64,000 bases of DNA, from the NCBI RefSeq assembly GCF_037076455.1, contig NZ_AP028679.1:3115501-3179500 (forward strand), in the 5' to 3' direction. Below, in pieces: positions 9,500 through 18,526 of the stretch. The DNA is from Desulfoferula mesophila. Its GTDB lineage: Bacteria; Desulfobacterota; Desulfarculia; Desulfarculales; Desulfarculaceae. Numbering within the stretch: the stretch's first letter is position 1; every line of letters begins with the position of its first letter. The notes under the pieces were generated by a model. The model saw only the letters and a program-made list of their open reading frames with translations, was not told the DNA's origin and did not search any database. The position numbers were made by a program, and so were the translations under genes.

Positions 9500-10090
9500 C
9501 TAGGGCCGCCAGAGCTCGATCTCGGCGGGCGGGTTGGCCGCGCGCCACGCTTCGAACTCCTGGGCGGTGCGCACCCCGCCGGTCATCACCGCCTTGTAGA
9601 TATCTACGCCCCGGGCCTTGTTCGCACGGTCCGAGGCGTTTTTAATGGTGAGCACCGCCAGGCGTTGCTCGGTGGTCAGCTTGGCCGCCAGGGCGCTGGC
9701 CAGGCCGTCGGCCAGTCCCGCGTTAGGATGGTCGTGGGCCACCAGCCAGTTGTCGATGTCCCACAAATCCCCCTGCTCGTCCTCAAAGTCCACCCGCCAA
9801 TAAAGGCCCTGGTCCGGGGTGTCCATGGCGTTCAGGTAAAACACCTGGCGCACCCCCGGCACCTGGGCCAGCTCGGCGACCACCGCGAAGCCTTGGGCCA
9901 CCTGGGGTGTCTCGGTATATATCTCCAGGTCCAGGTTGGGGTGGCGCATCAGGCCGAAGCGCAAGGAGCCCACCACCACCGGCCGTCCCACCTAGGCCCA
10001 GCGCTCCAGCAGGCCCAGGCGCTTAAGCACTTCCTGCCCCCGCTTATTCAATTCGTCAGCTTTTTGCAGCAGGTGTTGTCTCTCGATCAT
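9500..10090 (-). pseudogene. Nucleotidyltransferase-like gene interrupted by one in-frame TAG
   Basis: An ATG at 10090 with an AGAAGG ribosome site opens a frame of 32 codons (MIERQHLLQKADELNKRG, then ...GLLERWA). It meets TAG at 9992-9994 and continues in the same frame for 163 more codons. The second part begins VGRPVVVGSLRFGLM and has an acidic motif (DLEIY), which resembles the GS...DxD core of nucleotidyltransferase-fold proteins. Joined, it would be 196 residues with the TAG at position 33. Either the gene has a point nonsense mutation, translation restarts at the GTG directly after the TAG, or the TAG is read through. The function assignment is tentative. Confidence 0.6.
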
Positions 10091-10106
10091 GATTTACCTT
10101 CTTTGA

Positions 10107-10637
10107 TTACTCGGCCCGGGCCAGGGCCTGGAGCAGGGTTTGCCCCGCCGCCTTCAGCTTGGCCCGGGCCGTGGCCAGGGCCGCGTCGCATCGGGCCTGA
10201 TACTCGGGATGGGCCGCCGGGTTGGGGCGCGCCGCGTCGCCGCCGATGCCCAAGGCGGCCAGCCCCTGGCTCATCTCGCCGGCCAGCTCCGCTTCCAGGG
10301 CCTCCAGGGCTGCGGCGCGTTGGGCCTGGGCCAGCTTCAGGGCCTCGTAGGCCTGACGGGCCGGGCCCTGGGAGCACAGGGCCGCCAGGGCGGGTAAGGC
10401 GCCCGCGCGCCCCTCGTCCAGGGCCTCCAGCAGGTGGCCAACCGTTGCGGCACTGGCTTCGGCGCCCAGGCCGGACAACTCGGCGGCCAATTCCGCGCCG
10501 CTCAGATCGCCCTCCAGGCATTGGCGGGCCAGGGCCTGACCTTTTTCCTGGGCCTGGCGCTTGCTGTCGTCCTCTCCCGCGCCCAGGGCGGCGGCCCGCT
10601 CCAGGGCTATTTCCAGGGCCGACTTTATTTCAGCCAT
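10107..10637 (-). CDS. Ala-rich helical protein, unknown
   Basis: A 176-aa protein that is strongly Ala/Leu/Glu-rich and almost certainly all-helical. It has no membrane segment or signal peptide and starts MAEIKSALEIALERAAAL. Similar N-termini occur in uncharacterised deltaproteobacterial proteins, but I cannot name the family with confidence. It lies 17 nt upstream of the broken nucleotidyltransferase gene and just after the terminator of the Flox-Hdr operon, so it is probably a separate transcript. GGAGG precedes the ATG. Confidence 0.65.
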   Translation of the reverse strand: MAEIKSALEIALERAAALGAGEDDSKRQAQEKGQALARQCLEGDLSGAELAAELSGLGAEASAATVGHLLEALDEGRAGALPALAALCSQGPARQAYEALKLAQAQRAAALEALEAELAGEMSQGLAALGIGGDAARPNPAAHPEYQARCDAALATARAKLKAAGQTLLQALARAE

Positions 10638-10648
10638 AGCGTTCCTCC

Positions 10649-10681
10649 AAAAGAAAGGGGCCGCCTCGCTGAGGCGGCCCC
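10649..10681 (-). terminator. Strong intrinsic terminator of the Flox-Hdr operon
   Basis: A perfect 11-bp stem (10657-10667 with 10671-10681, arms GGGGCCGCCTC/GAGGCGGCCCC, 3-nt loop). On the minus strand the T-rich tract TTTCTTTT follows. It lies 22 nt past the stop of the last hdr gene and marks the operon end. Confidence 0.92.
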
Positions 10682-10703
10682 TTGGCTTGCTGATGAATGC
10701 AGC

Positions 10704-12026
10704 CTATTCGGGGGGAGCCCAGTCGTCTTCGTCTTCCAACTCGACGCCCAACGCCTCCCACTGCGCCTCCGCCTCGGCGTGGGCCTTCTCCACCTCTTCC
10801 TCGCTCCAGGGCTCGACGATGATGGATTCGGCCAACAGTTCCCAGAGGTAGAAGGTCTCTATCTCCAGGTCGTATTCCTTGGTCAGGGCTTTCATTATCT
10901 GATCGCGGCAGTTATGGCAAGGGGCCACCACGATTTCCGCGCCGGTTTCCTGGATCTGCTGGGCCTTTTTGCGGCCGTAGTAAAGCCGCTCGTTGGTGTA
11001 GGGCATGGCCCAGGCGCCGCCGCCGGCGCCGCAGCAGTAGTTGTTTTCCCGGGTGGGATAGGTGTCCACCCAGGTGTCGCAGATCTGATCGGTGATCCAG
11101 CGGATCTCGTCGTAGTAGGCCTTGCCGAAGGTCTTTTCGCTCTTGCGGCCGTAGTTGCAGGGATCGTGCACCGTGGCCAGCTTGCCCGCGAACTTCTCGC
11201 GGTCGATCTTTAACCGGCCCTCCTTGATGTATTCCATCATCAACTCAAAGACGTTCATGACCTTGAACTCTTCGAATGCCTCGGGGAACCACTTCTTGAA
11301 ACTAAGCCTAGTTCCAAAATATGCGTGGCCTCACTCGGGTAAGAGAAGGACCTCGGCCTTCACGTTGCGGGCGTTTTCCAGCACCCGCCGGGCCTGTTCC
11401 TTCATGGACTCGTCGTCCCCGCCGAACAGGCCCCAGGTCACGCCTTCCCAGTTCTCGCTGGATACGGTCCAGCTTTCATGGGCGGCGTAGTATATCTTCC
11501 ACCAGAACTTCATGTCGTCCGGCTCGCCGAAGGGCTCCTTGGAGTTGACCGTGGAGATCACCCGGGCCCCCACCTTGTCCACGGGAACGTAGAAGCCGGG
11601 GAATCCCTCGTCTTCCATTTCCTTGGACATGTCGGCCAAGAGGAACAGCCAGTCGTCATGCGGAATACCCAGGTTGTTGCCCCGCTCCATGGACATCATG
11701 GTGCCCTTGTGGATGGGGCCCGGCACCTTGTCCCGCTCGCGCAGGCCGCGGGCGGTGCGCATCATGGCCAGGATCTCCACTCCCATGGGGCAGGCGCGCT
11801 CGCAGCGGCCGCAAAGGGTGCACACCCAGGGGAAGCGGGAGTTGATCAGTTCCTCGTCCAGCCCCAAGGCGGCCATGCGCACCGCCTTGCGGGGGTCCAT
11901 GCCGTCCACGCCGGTGACTGGGCAGCCTCCGGCGCAGGTGCCGCAAGTGAGGCACACATCGGCCCATTTGGGGTCCACGCGAAGTTTCGATTCGCGCTTA
12001 CCCAGCTTGATCGGCTCTTGGCTCAT
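10704..12026 (-). CDS. HdrD-like (HdrC-HdrB fusion) Fe-S oxidoreductase, selenoprotein with UGA at codon 232
   Basis: A 440-residue protein if UGA (11331-11333) is read as Sec232. The N-terminal third has two [4Fe-4S] motifs (CLTCGTCAGGCP and CTLCGRCERACP), as in HdrC. The rest is HdrB-like with CCG features (VHDPCNYGR, YCCGAGGGAW, APCHNC). The frame runs unbroken through the UGA: ...EVLLLPE-U-GHAYFGTRLSF... Family members have Cys here, and Fe-S oxidoreductases of this type (GlpC/HdrD group) are known bacterial selenoproteins. A SECIS-like hairpin follows directly. The role is probably to reduce a thiol/disulfide partner such as DsrC, in complex with HdrA and Flox. A standard gene caller would split it into 231-aa and 184-aa pieces. 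Confidence 0.88.
11294..11333 (-). promoter_or_regulatory. Bacterial SECIS element for UGA232 of the HdrD-like gene
   Basis: After the UGA and 11 nt, the mRNA folds into an 11-bp stem, UUUUGGAACUA with UAGUUUCAAGA. All positions pair, two of them G-U. The 4-nt apical loop is GGCU. A loop opening with G or GG about 20 nt past the UGA is the bacterial SECIS pattern recognised by SelB. The stem lies wholly inside the coding region. Confidence 0.82.
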
Positions 12027-12186
12027 ATGTTGTCTCCCAAAAATCTATTTTGCCGGGCAACCGGACCCTTGTTTCTGGGCCGGCGGTGGTGCCCAATCCT
12101 ATACCAAAACAGGGCTTTCGATAGACTATCCCAATCCCTACCGGCGCGCAAGAACATTGGGGCCGGTACGGATTGGAACTTGCTTT

Positions 12187-13026
12187 CTAGTATTCTTTCG
12201 GCAGCTTATCCAGCTGAGCCTTGGTGAACACCGGGCCGTCCTTGCAGACGTATTCCGGGCCCACGTTGCAACGACCGCAGATGCCGATGCCGCACTTCAT
12301 GCGGTTCTCCAGGCTCATGACGATCTGCTCGGGCTGCCAGCCCAGTTTGTCGAACACCGGCTGGGTGAAGCGGATCATCACCGGCGGTCCGCAGATCAGG
12401 GCCACCGCGTTGTCGGGCTTGGGGGCCACCTGCTCGGTAACCGTGGGCACGAAGCCCACCAGGCCGTCCCAACCCTCGGCCTCGCGGTCGATGGTGATGT
12501 TCACGTTGGCCTGGCCGCTGTCGCGCCAGCTGCGCCACTCGTCTTCGTAGAGCAGCAGGCCGGGGGTGCGCGCGCCGTAGATGAAGGTGATGTCGCCGTA
12601 CTTGGAGCGGTGGTCCGGGTGCAACAGCCAGTTCATGGTGGAGCGCAGGGTGGTCACCGCGAAGCCGCCGGCCACGATGACCACGTTCTTGCCCTCCATG
12701 TCCTTGAGGGGATAGCTGTTGCCCAGGGGGCCCCTGACCCCCATGATATCGCCCTCTTTCATGTTGTGCAGGCGATTGGAAACGTGGCCCACCTTGTTCA
12801 CCGTGAAGAGCAGATCGTTGCCCTCGGTGGGGCTGGAGGCGATGCCGATGGGTATCTCGCCGTAACCCGATACGCTCAGTTCGGCGAACTGGCCGGGCAT
12901 GTAGTCAAAGGCCTCTGCATCCGCCTCGTTTAGAAACTCAAGCCAGAAGGACTTGAGCATCTTGTCCTCGGTGGCCACCTCGGCCTTTTTGATGCGCACC
13001 GGATAGGGTACGTAGGTATTTCGCAT
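12187..13026 (-). CDS. floxA: FloxA-type FAD/NAD(P)H oxidoreductase subunit
   Basis: A 279-aa ferredoxin-reductase-like flavoprotein. It has an FAD-binding barrel (YMPGQFAELSV, then IPIGIASSP), an NAD(P)-binding domain (VVIVAGGFAVTTLRS, ALICGPPVMI) and a C-terminal [2Fe-2S]-type Cys cluster (MKCGIGICGRCNVG...VCKDG). In Flox-Hdr complexes this subunit oxidises NAD(P)H and passes electrons to the Fe-S subunits. I chose ATG 13026 over an upstream in-frame start because the conserved fold begins here and the upstream codons look spurious. It follows the dicluster gene by 17 nt; a 160-nt gap separates it from the HdrD-like gene. Confidence 0.88.
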   Translation of the reverse strand: MRNTYVPYPVRIKKAEVATEDKMLKSFWLEFLNEADAEAFDYMPGQFAELSVSGYGEIPIGIASSPTEGNDLLFTVNKVGHVSNRLHNMKEGDIMGVRGPLGNSYPLKDMEGKNVVIVAGGFAVTTLRSTMNWLLHPDHRSKYGDITFIYGARTPGLLLYEDEWRSWRDSGQANVNITIDREAEGWDGLVGFVPTVTEQVAPKPDNAVALICGPPVMIRFTQPVFDKLGWQPEQIVMSLENRMKCGIGICGRCNVGPEYVCKDGPVFTKAQLDKLPKEY

Positions 13027-13043
13027 AGCTATTGGACCTTGCC

Positions 13044-14072
13044 TTAAGCGTTCATGTCGTTGACCACGCGGCGCACATCGATGTTCACCGGACAAAGCTG
13101 CACGCAACGCCCGCAGCCCACGCAGCCGACCTCACCACCCCGCTTGGCGGGGATGTATTTGAACTTGTGCATGAAGCGCTGCCGCACCCGGTCCAGCTTG
13201 GTCCCGCGGGGGTTGTGGCCGGTGCCGTGCATGGTGAACAGCCAGCTCATGCAGGAGTCCCAGTTGCGCACCCGGCGGCCGGTCTCGCCGCTGGTTTCGT
13301 CCTGGATGTCGAAGCAGTGGCAGGTGGGGCAGCAGTAGGTGCAGGTGCCGCAGTTCAGGCAGCTTTCCTGCACCCGCGACCAATGGCCCGCTTCGTAGAG
13401 CTCCATCACCTCGCGCGAGAGCACCTGGTCCATGCCCACCTGGGACTCAATCTGCTCCTCGGAGGCCTTTTGCTGGGCCTCGGCCGCGGCGATTTCCTCG
13501 GCCGACGCGTCGGCCAGGCCCTCGGCCAGGGCCTCGCCTTTTTCGGTGAGCGTCTTGACCAAAAGCTTGTCGCCCAAATCCACCAGCAAGGCGTCCAGAC
13601 CGGTGGTGGAGTGGGGGCCGCAGTTCATGGAGGTGCAAAAACAGGTGGGGCAGGGATCGGAGCAACCCAGACCCACCAGGGTGGTGTTCTCCCGCTTGTC
13701 CCGCCAGTAGAAGTCGTTGGTCATCTCGTCCTGCACGAAGATCAGATCCAAGACCTGGAAGGCCTTGGCGTCGCAGGGGCGGATGTTGAGCAGCAGGCGC
13801 TTGTCACCCAGGCCGGGCTCGGAGTGCATCACCATGCCCTCTTCGCCGTCCTGCACGTTTTTAAAGCGCATCATGGTTTCGCTTTGGGGGAAGAAAAACT
13901 CCTTGGGGCTCATGTGGGTGTTGCTGAACTCCCACAAAGCCTTGTCGGTATCTTCCAGCCGGGCCCATTGGGCCTTTCCCTCGGACTCCTGCGGGGCGTA
14001 CACCTCGTATTTGGAGGTCAGCCCTTCCAGGAACCCGCCCAGCTTGTCTTTGGCCAGTATCTTCTCAGCCAT
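13044..14072 (-). CDS. Flox Fe-S subunit, 4Fe-4S dicluster (AsrA/FloxB type)
   Basis: A 342-aa cytoplasmic iron-sulfur protein. The N-terminal two-thirds resembles anaerobic sulfite reductase A/hydrogenase beta-type proteins (LLNIRPCDAKAFQVLD, CSDPCPTCFC). The C-terminus has two [4Fe-4S] motifs, CLNCGTCTYCCPTCHC and CVGCGRCVQLCP. It is expected to relay electrons from the FAD subunit to HdrA. It lies 12 nt after the previous gene. Which of the FloxB and FloxC names applies is uncertain. Confidence 0.85.
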   Translation of the reverse strand: MAEKILAKDKLGGFLEGLTSKYEVYAPQESEGKAQWARLEDTDKALWEFSNTHMSPKEFFFPQSETMMRFKNVQDGEEGMVMHSEPGLGDKRLLLNIRPCDAKAFQVLDLIFVQDEMTNDFYWRDKRENTTLVGLGCSDPCPTCFCTSMNCGPHSTTGLDALLVDLGDKLLVKTLTEKGEALAEGLADASAEEIAAAEAQQKASEEQIESQVGMDQVLSREVMELYEAGHWSRVQESCLNCGTCTYCCPTCHCFDIQDETSGETGRRVRNWDSCMSWLFTMHGTGHNPRGTKLDRVRQRFMHKFKYIPAKRGGEVGCVGCGRCVQLCPVNIDVRRVVNDMNA

Positions 14073-14084
14073 TGCCTAGCCTTC

Positions 14085-15047
14085 CTACTTGATGAATTCC
14101 TGGGGGTCGTTGGGTCGGTACACGCTCAGGGGCGGGGTGGATTCCAAGTCCAGGCCCGGGGTGTAACCGTACAACTCGCGCACGTCCTTCTCGATCTTGC
14201 TGGTGAAGCGGCGCACCTTGATGCCCATGGGGCAGGCGCTCTCGCAGGCCCCGCAGTCGGTGCAGCGCCCCGCGCAGTGGAAGGCGCGCAGCAGATGGAA
14301 GGTGGCCACGTCCGCCTCGTCCTGGCCCTTGCCGCACCATTGGGGCTGGCTCTCGTCCACGAAACACACGTGGCAGTAGCACAGGGGGCAGGCGTCGCGG
14401 CAGGCATAGCAACGGATGCAGTCCTTGATGGTGTCCTCAAAGGCCGCCCAGCGCTCCAGGGGCTCCAGCTTTTCCCAGGGCGCGGCCACCGCGTCGATGT
14501 TGCCGCCCCAGTCGGAGGGGCCTTCCTCGCCCATCAACTCGTCCACGATCACCGGGTTGCGCTGCACGCAGGTGTAGCAGTTGTCGCGGCGAACCTTTTT
14601 CTGGTCCACCCGCTCCTCGAAACCCTTGCCCTTGACGATTAGGTCTTCCCCGTCCACCGTCACCTCGGTGATGGTCTTCATGGGGAACAGGGCCTCCACC
14701 TTGCGCCGGTCCACCATGCCCGGGCTGGGCACTCCCAGGATGTAAACCTGATCGCGGGCGATCTGGTTCTCCTTGATGAGCCCCACGATGCTGCGGCTTA
14801 CGCAGCCCTGGGCCACGATGGCCACCTTGCCCTTTTCGCCCGCGGGACGGCGGATCAAAAAGTTGGCCAGGTTGTTGGTGCAAAAGGGCGACCAGGTGAG
14901 GTTGTCCGCCTCCTCGGGGGTGTAGGCGAAGTAGGGATAGTCGCGCATGGGCACGGTGCCCTGCGCGTAGCCGATCACGCAATCGACCGTGCCGTCGCTC
15001 AAAAGCTTTTTGGCCGCCTCGCGGATCTTGGTGACTAGGGCTTCCAT
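14085..15047 (-). CDS. Flox Fe-S subunit, F420-hydrogenase beta-like/4Fe-4S protein (FloxC type)
   Basis: A 320-aa protein. The N-terminal part (VIGYAQGT, IVAQGCVSRSIVGLI, DNCYTCVQRNP) resembles the FrhB/coenzyme F420 hydrogenase beta family. The C-terminal half carries CIRCYACRDACPLCYCHVC and CTDCGACESACPMG, two ferredoxin-like clusters. It overlaps floxD by one base. It is probably an electron-transfer subunit of the Flox module; F420 use is not implied in bacteria of this type. Confidence 0.85.
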   Translation of the reverse strand: MEALVTKIREAAKKLLSDGTVDCVIGYAQGTVPMRDYPYFAYTPEEADNLTWSPFCTNNLANFLIRRPAGEKGKVAIVAQGCVSRSIVGLIKENQIARDQVYILGVPSPGMVDRRKVEALFPMKTITEVTVDGEDLIVKGKGFEERVDQKKVRRDNCYTCVQRNPVIVDELMGEEGPSDWGGNIDAVAAPWEKLEPLERWAAFEDTIKDCIRCYACRDACPLCYCHVCFVDESQPQWCGKGQDEADVATFHLLRAFHCAGRCTDCGACESACPMGIKVRRFTSKIEKDVRELYGYTPGLDLESTPPLSVYRPNDPQEFIK

Positions 15048-15487
15048 CAGGCCACCTTCCGGATGTCTTTGACCATGCGCGTGGCCGGGCCGAGCTCCTT
15101 AACCGCTTCGGTTACCTTGATGACCGTATCCTGGAACTTGGTGGCCTCGGCCGAGGATATCCAACTGAAGTGCAACCGGCCGGATTCGATGCCTACGTAC
15201 TCCAGGAGGTTTTTTAGTACGGCGAACCGCCGTCGGGCGAACATGTTGCCAGCTATATAGTGGCAGTCGCCCGGGTGTCAGCCGGAGACCCAGACCCCGT
15301 CCACTCCCTGCCTGAAAGCCTGCAGGATGAACTTGGGGCTCATCCGGCCGGTGCAGGGAATGCGGATCACATGGATGTTGGGGGGATACTGCAACCGGCT
15401 GACGCCCGCCAAATCGGCCGCGCCATACGAGCACCAGTTGCACAGAAACGCCGCTATGCGCGGTTGGAACTGTTCGTTATCACTCAT
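15047..15487 (-). CDS. floxD: MvhD/FloxD electron-transfer subunit, selenoprotein with UGA at codon 70
   Basis: A 146-residue protein when UGA (15278-15280) is read as Sec70. The frame is ...[21 protein letters not shown]..., and the MvhD family signature has Cys at this position. Other family landmarks are [24 protein letters not shown] and [14 protein letters not shown]. MvhD-type proteins link a hydrogenase or Flox module to HdrA through a [2Fe-2S] cluster. The methanogen homologue VhuD is a known selenoprotein at this kind of site. It starts 21 nt after the hdrA stop and overlaps the next gene by one base. Without recoding it splits into 69-aa and 65-aa pieces. Confidence 0.87.
15235..15280 (-). 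promoter_or_regulatory. Possible SECIS hairpin for UGA70 of floxD
   Basis: Downstream of the UGA the mRNA can pair GGGCGA with UCGCCC (lower stem) and UGCCA with UGGCA (upper stem), around a 9-nt loop CUAUAUAGC. Position and size suit a bacterial SECIS. The loop does not open with G, so it is weaker than the other two in this operon. Confidence 0.45.
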
Positions 15488-15508
15488 GGGACCGTACCGT
15501 CCTATTTC

Positions 15509-18500
15509 CTACAGAGCCATGATCTGGGCCATGACGCCCTGGTTGGTGAAGCCTCTCAAGTTCGGCGCGCCGGAGCGGCAGGAGGCCACGCAGGTGCCGC
15601 AGCCCTTGCACAGGGCCTCGTTCACCACGGCCAGGCCGTTCTCGTCCTGGGTGATGGCCTGGTAGGGGCAAACCGTCCAGCAAACCCCGCAGCCCACGCA
15701 CTTGCGCTGGTCGATGATGGCCACGGTGCCCGGCAGCATCATCTCCTTGGAGCTGAGCACCGTCACCGCCCGGGCCACCGCCGCCTGGGCCTGGGCCACC
15801 GCCTCTTCCAGAGGCTTGGGATAGTGGGCCAGGCCGGCCATGAACACGCCGTCGGTGGCGAAGTCCACGGGGCGCAGTTTTTGGTGGGCCTCCAGGAACC
15901 AGCCGTCCGCGTCCATGGACACCTTGAACATCTGGGCCAGGTCGTTGGCCCGGTTGCTCACGATGGCCGTGGCCAGACCCAGCAGGTCCGCCTCGATGAG
16001 CAGGTCGCGGCCCAGGATGTGGTCGCGCACCTTGACCACCAGGCCACCATCGGTGGCCTGCACCTCGGGCTTGTGGTCCACGTCGTAGCGCACGAACAAC
16101 ACGCCCTTGCTGCGGGCCTCCTTGTACATGAGCTCCCGCTCGCCAAAGGTGCGGACGTCGCGGTAAAGGATTACCACCTGGGACTCGGGGTTGGCCTCCT
16201 TGATGGCCAGGGCGCTCTCCACCGAGTGGGTGCAGCAAACCTTGGAGCAATAGGGACGCTCCGGCTCGCGGCTGCCCACGCACTGGATGAACACCGCCTT
16301 GTTCACTTTGCTCAAATCCAGCTCGCCGCCCAGCACGGCCTGGTCGATCTCCAGGTGGGTCATCACCCGGGGGTCCTGGCCGTAGAGGTATTCGGCGGGC
16401 TTATATTCGCCCGCGCCGGTGCAGATCAGGGCCACTCCGTGCTCCACCACTTCTTCGCCGGCGTCACCGGCCAGGGTGGTCTTGAAGTTGCCCACGAATC
16501 CTTCCACCTCCTTGATGGTGGTGTTCAGATGCACGGTGATCAGGGGCTCGGCCGCGATCTTCTCCCGGAGCTCGTCCAGGTAGGGGGCGATGGGCTGGTT
16601 CTGGTAGGTGACCCTAAGGCTGCGGGCGTTGCCGCCCAGGGCGTTGTCGCGCTCCACCAGGTGGCAGGAGTAACCCTGGGCCGCCAGGTTCAGAGCCGCG
16701 TTCATGCCCGAGACGCCGCCGCCGATAACCATGGCGCCGGGAGTGACCTCGAGCTGCACCTCCTCCAGGGGGCTGAGCAGGGCGGCCTTGGCCACGGCCA
16801 TGCGCACCAAGTCCATGGCCTTTTCCGTGGCCGCGTCCGGGTTGCCGGAATGCACCCAGGAGTCCTGGTTGCGGATGTTGGCCATCTCGAACAGGTACTT
16901 GTTCAGCCCGGCGTTGACCAGGGTCTCCTGGAACAGGGGCTCGTGGGTGCGCGGGGTGCAGGCGGCCACCACCACCCGGTTGAGGCCCTCCTCCGCGATC
17001 ACCTCGGCCATCTTGTCCTGGGTGTCCTGGGAACAGGAGAACAAGTTGTTGCGCACGTAGGTGACGAAAGGCAGGGTCTTGGCGTATTCGGCCACCGCCT
17101 CCACGTCCACCACCCCGGCGATGTTGATGCCGCAGGAGCACACGAACACGCCGATCCTGGGCGAGTCGCCTGCCACGGGCCGCTCTGCCGGGTATTGCTG
17201 CTCCTGGGCCAGGCTGCCCCGGGCGCTGGAGAGCTTGCCCGCCGCGGCGCAGGCGGCGGCCGAGGCTTCCATCACCGACAGGGGGATGTCCTTGGGACCG
17301 GCCAGGGCGCCGCAGACGTACACGCCGGGGCGGCTGGTGGTCACCGGCGCGAAACAGCTGGTGGAGATGAACTTGCCGGGGCTCAGGTCGATGTCCAGGC
17401 GCTGGCAGAGTTCGATGGTCTCGGGCGAGGTCTCCAGGCCCTGGGAGAGCACCACCATGTCAAAGGTCTCGACCTTGGCCTGACCGTCCTCGGTGGCGTA
17501 CTCGATCTGCAGGGAGTGGTCTTCCAACTCGCTGATGGAGTGGATGCGGCTGCGGATGAAGCGCACGCCGTCTTCCTGGGCCCCCTCGTAGTAGCGCTCG
17601 AAGTCCTTGCCGAAGGTACGCATGTCCATGAAGAAGATGGCAGCGTCCAGATCGGTGTGCGAGTGCTCCTTGGCGATCACCGCTTCCTTGATGGCGTACA
17701 TGCAGCACACCGCCGAGCAGTAGGGATGGTCGCAGGTGTTGACCTCGCGGCTGCCCACGCACTGCAGCCAGGCGATCTTCTTGGGCTCGGCCTCGTCGCT
17801 GGGCCGCACCAGGTGGCCCATCCAGGGGCCGGAGGCGGCCAGGACGCGCTCGAACTCCAAGGCGGTCACCACGTTGGGGAAGTTGGCGTAGGAGTATTGC
17901 ACGTAGGGGCTGGGATCAAAGGGCTTGAACCCGGCGCTGATGATCACCGAGCCCACGTTGATCTCGCGAACCTCTTCCTGCTGCTCGTAGTTGATGGCGC
18001 CGGTGGGGCAGAACTTCTGACAAGCCTTGCACTTGCCCTTTTGGAAGTAGATGCAGTTATCGGCGTCGATGCCGTACTTGAGTGGCACGGCCTGGGCGTA
18101 GCGCACGTAGGCGGCCTTACGCTTGTCCAGGCCCTCGTTGTATTCGTTGGGGATGCGCTTGGGACATTTATCAGAGCAAGCACCGCAGGCAATGCACTTG
18201 TCCAGGTCCACATAGCGGGGATGGCTGACGACCTTTACCGAAAAGTCGCCTTCTTCGCCCTCGATATCCTGAACCTCGCTGAGGGTCAGGAGTTCAATAT
18301 TGATATGCCGGCCGACCTCGACCAGTTTGGGCGAGATAATTCACATTGCACAGTCATTGGTGGGAAAGGTCTTGTCCAACTGGGACATGACCCCACCAAT
18401 GGCCGGGCTCTTCTCCACTAAATAGACATAATAGCCGGAGTTGGCCAGGTCGAGAGCGGACTGCATACCTGCAATGCCGCCGCCCACCACCATAACCGCA

Positions 18501-18526
18501 CCGGTGACTTGCTTGGCTTTTGCCAT
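15509..18526 (-). CDS. hdrA: Long HdrA flavoprotein with two FAD modules, selenoprotein with UGA at codon 62
   Basis: A 1005-residue protein when UGA (18341-18343) is read as Sec62: ...[23 protein letters not shown]... HdrA normally has Cys here, and HdrA is a selenoprotein in some methanogens. Module 1 (residues 1-450) has FAD motif [16 protein letters not shown] and clusters [11 protein letters not shown] and CKACQKFC. Module 2 (about 455-1005) starts with [17 protein letters not shown] and has a second FAD motif, [17 protein letters not shown]. It ends with two ferredoxin clusters, [12 protein letters not shown] and [11 protein letters not shown]. HdrA flavins carry out the electron bifurcation. 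It is the first gene of the operon. At roughly 1.5 times usual length it looks like a fusion of two HdrA units. Confidence 0.9.
18308..18343 (-). promoter_or_regulatory. Bacterial SECIS element for UGA62 of hdrA
   Basis: After the UGA and 15 nt, the mRNA forms a 7-bp stem, CUGGUCG with CGGCCGG, including G-U pairs, with a 4-nt loop AGGU. The loop begins 23 nt past the UGA, the same spacing as the HdrD-like SECIS. The GGU loop core resembles known bacterial SECIS loops. Confidence 0.78.

Noticed and set aside
10704-11258. A separate 184-aa HdrB-like gene
   Set aside because: The frame continues unbroken upstream through one UGA into the HdrC-like part, with a SECIS hairpin. One recoded gene explains it better.
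15260-18421. 1053-codon plus-strand open frame opposite hdrA
   Set aside because: His/Gln/Gly-rich antisense artefact of high GC content. The minus strand encodes the conserved HdrA.
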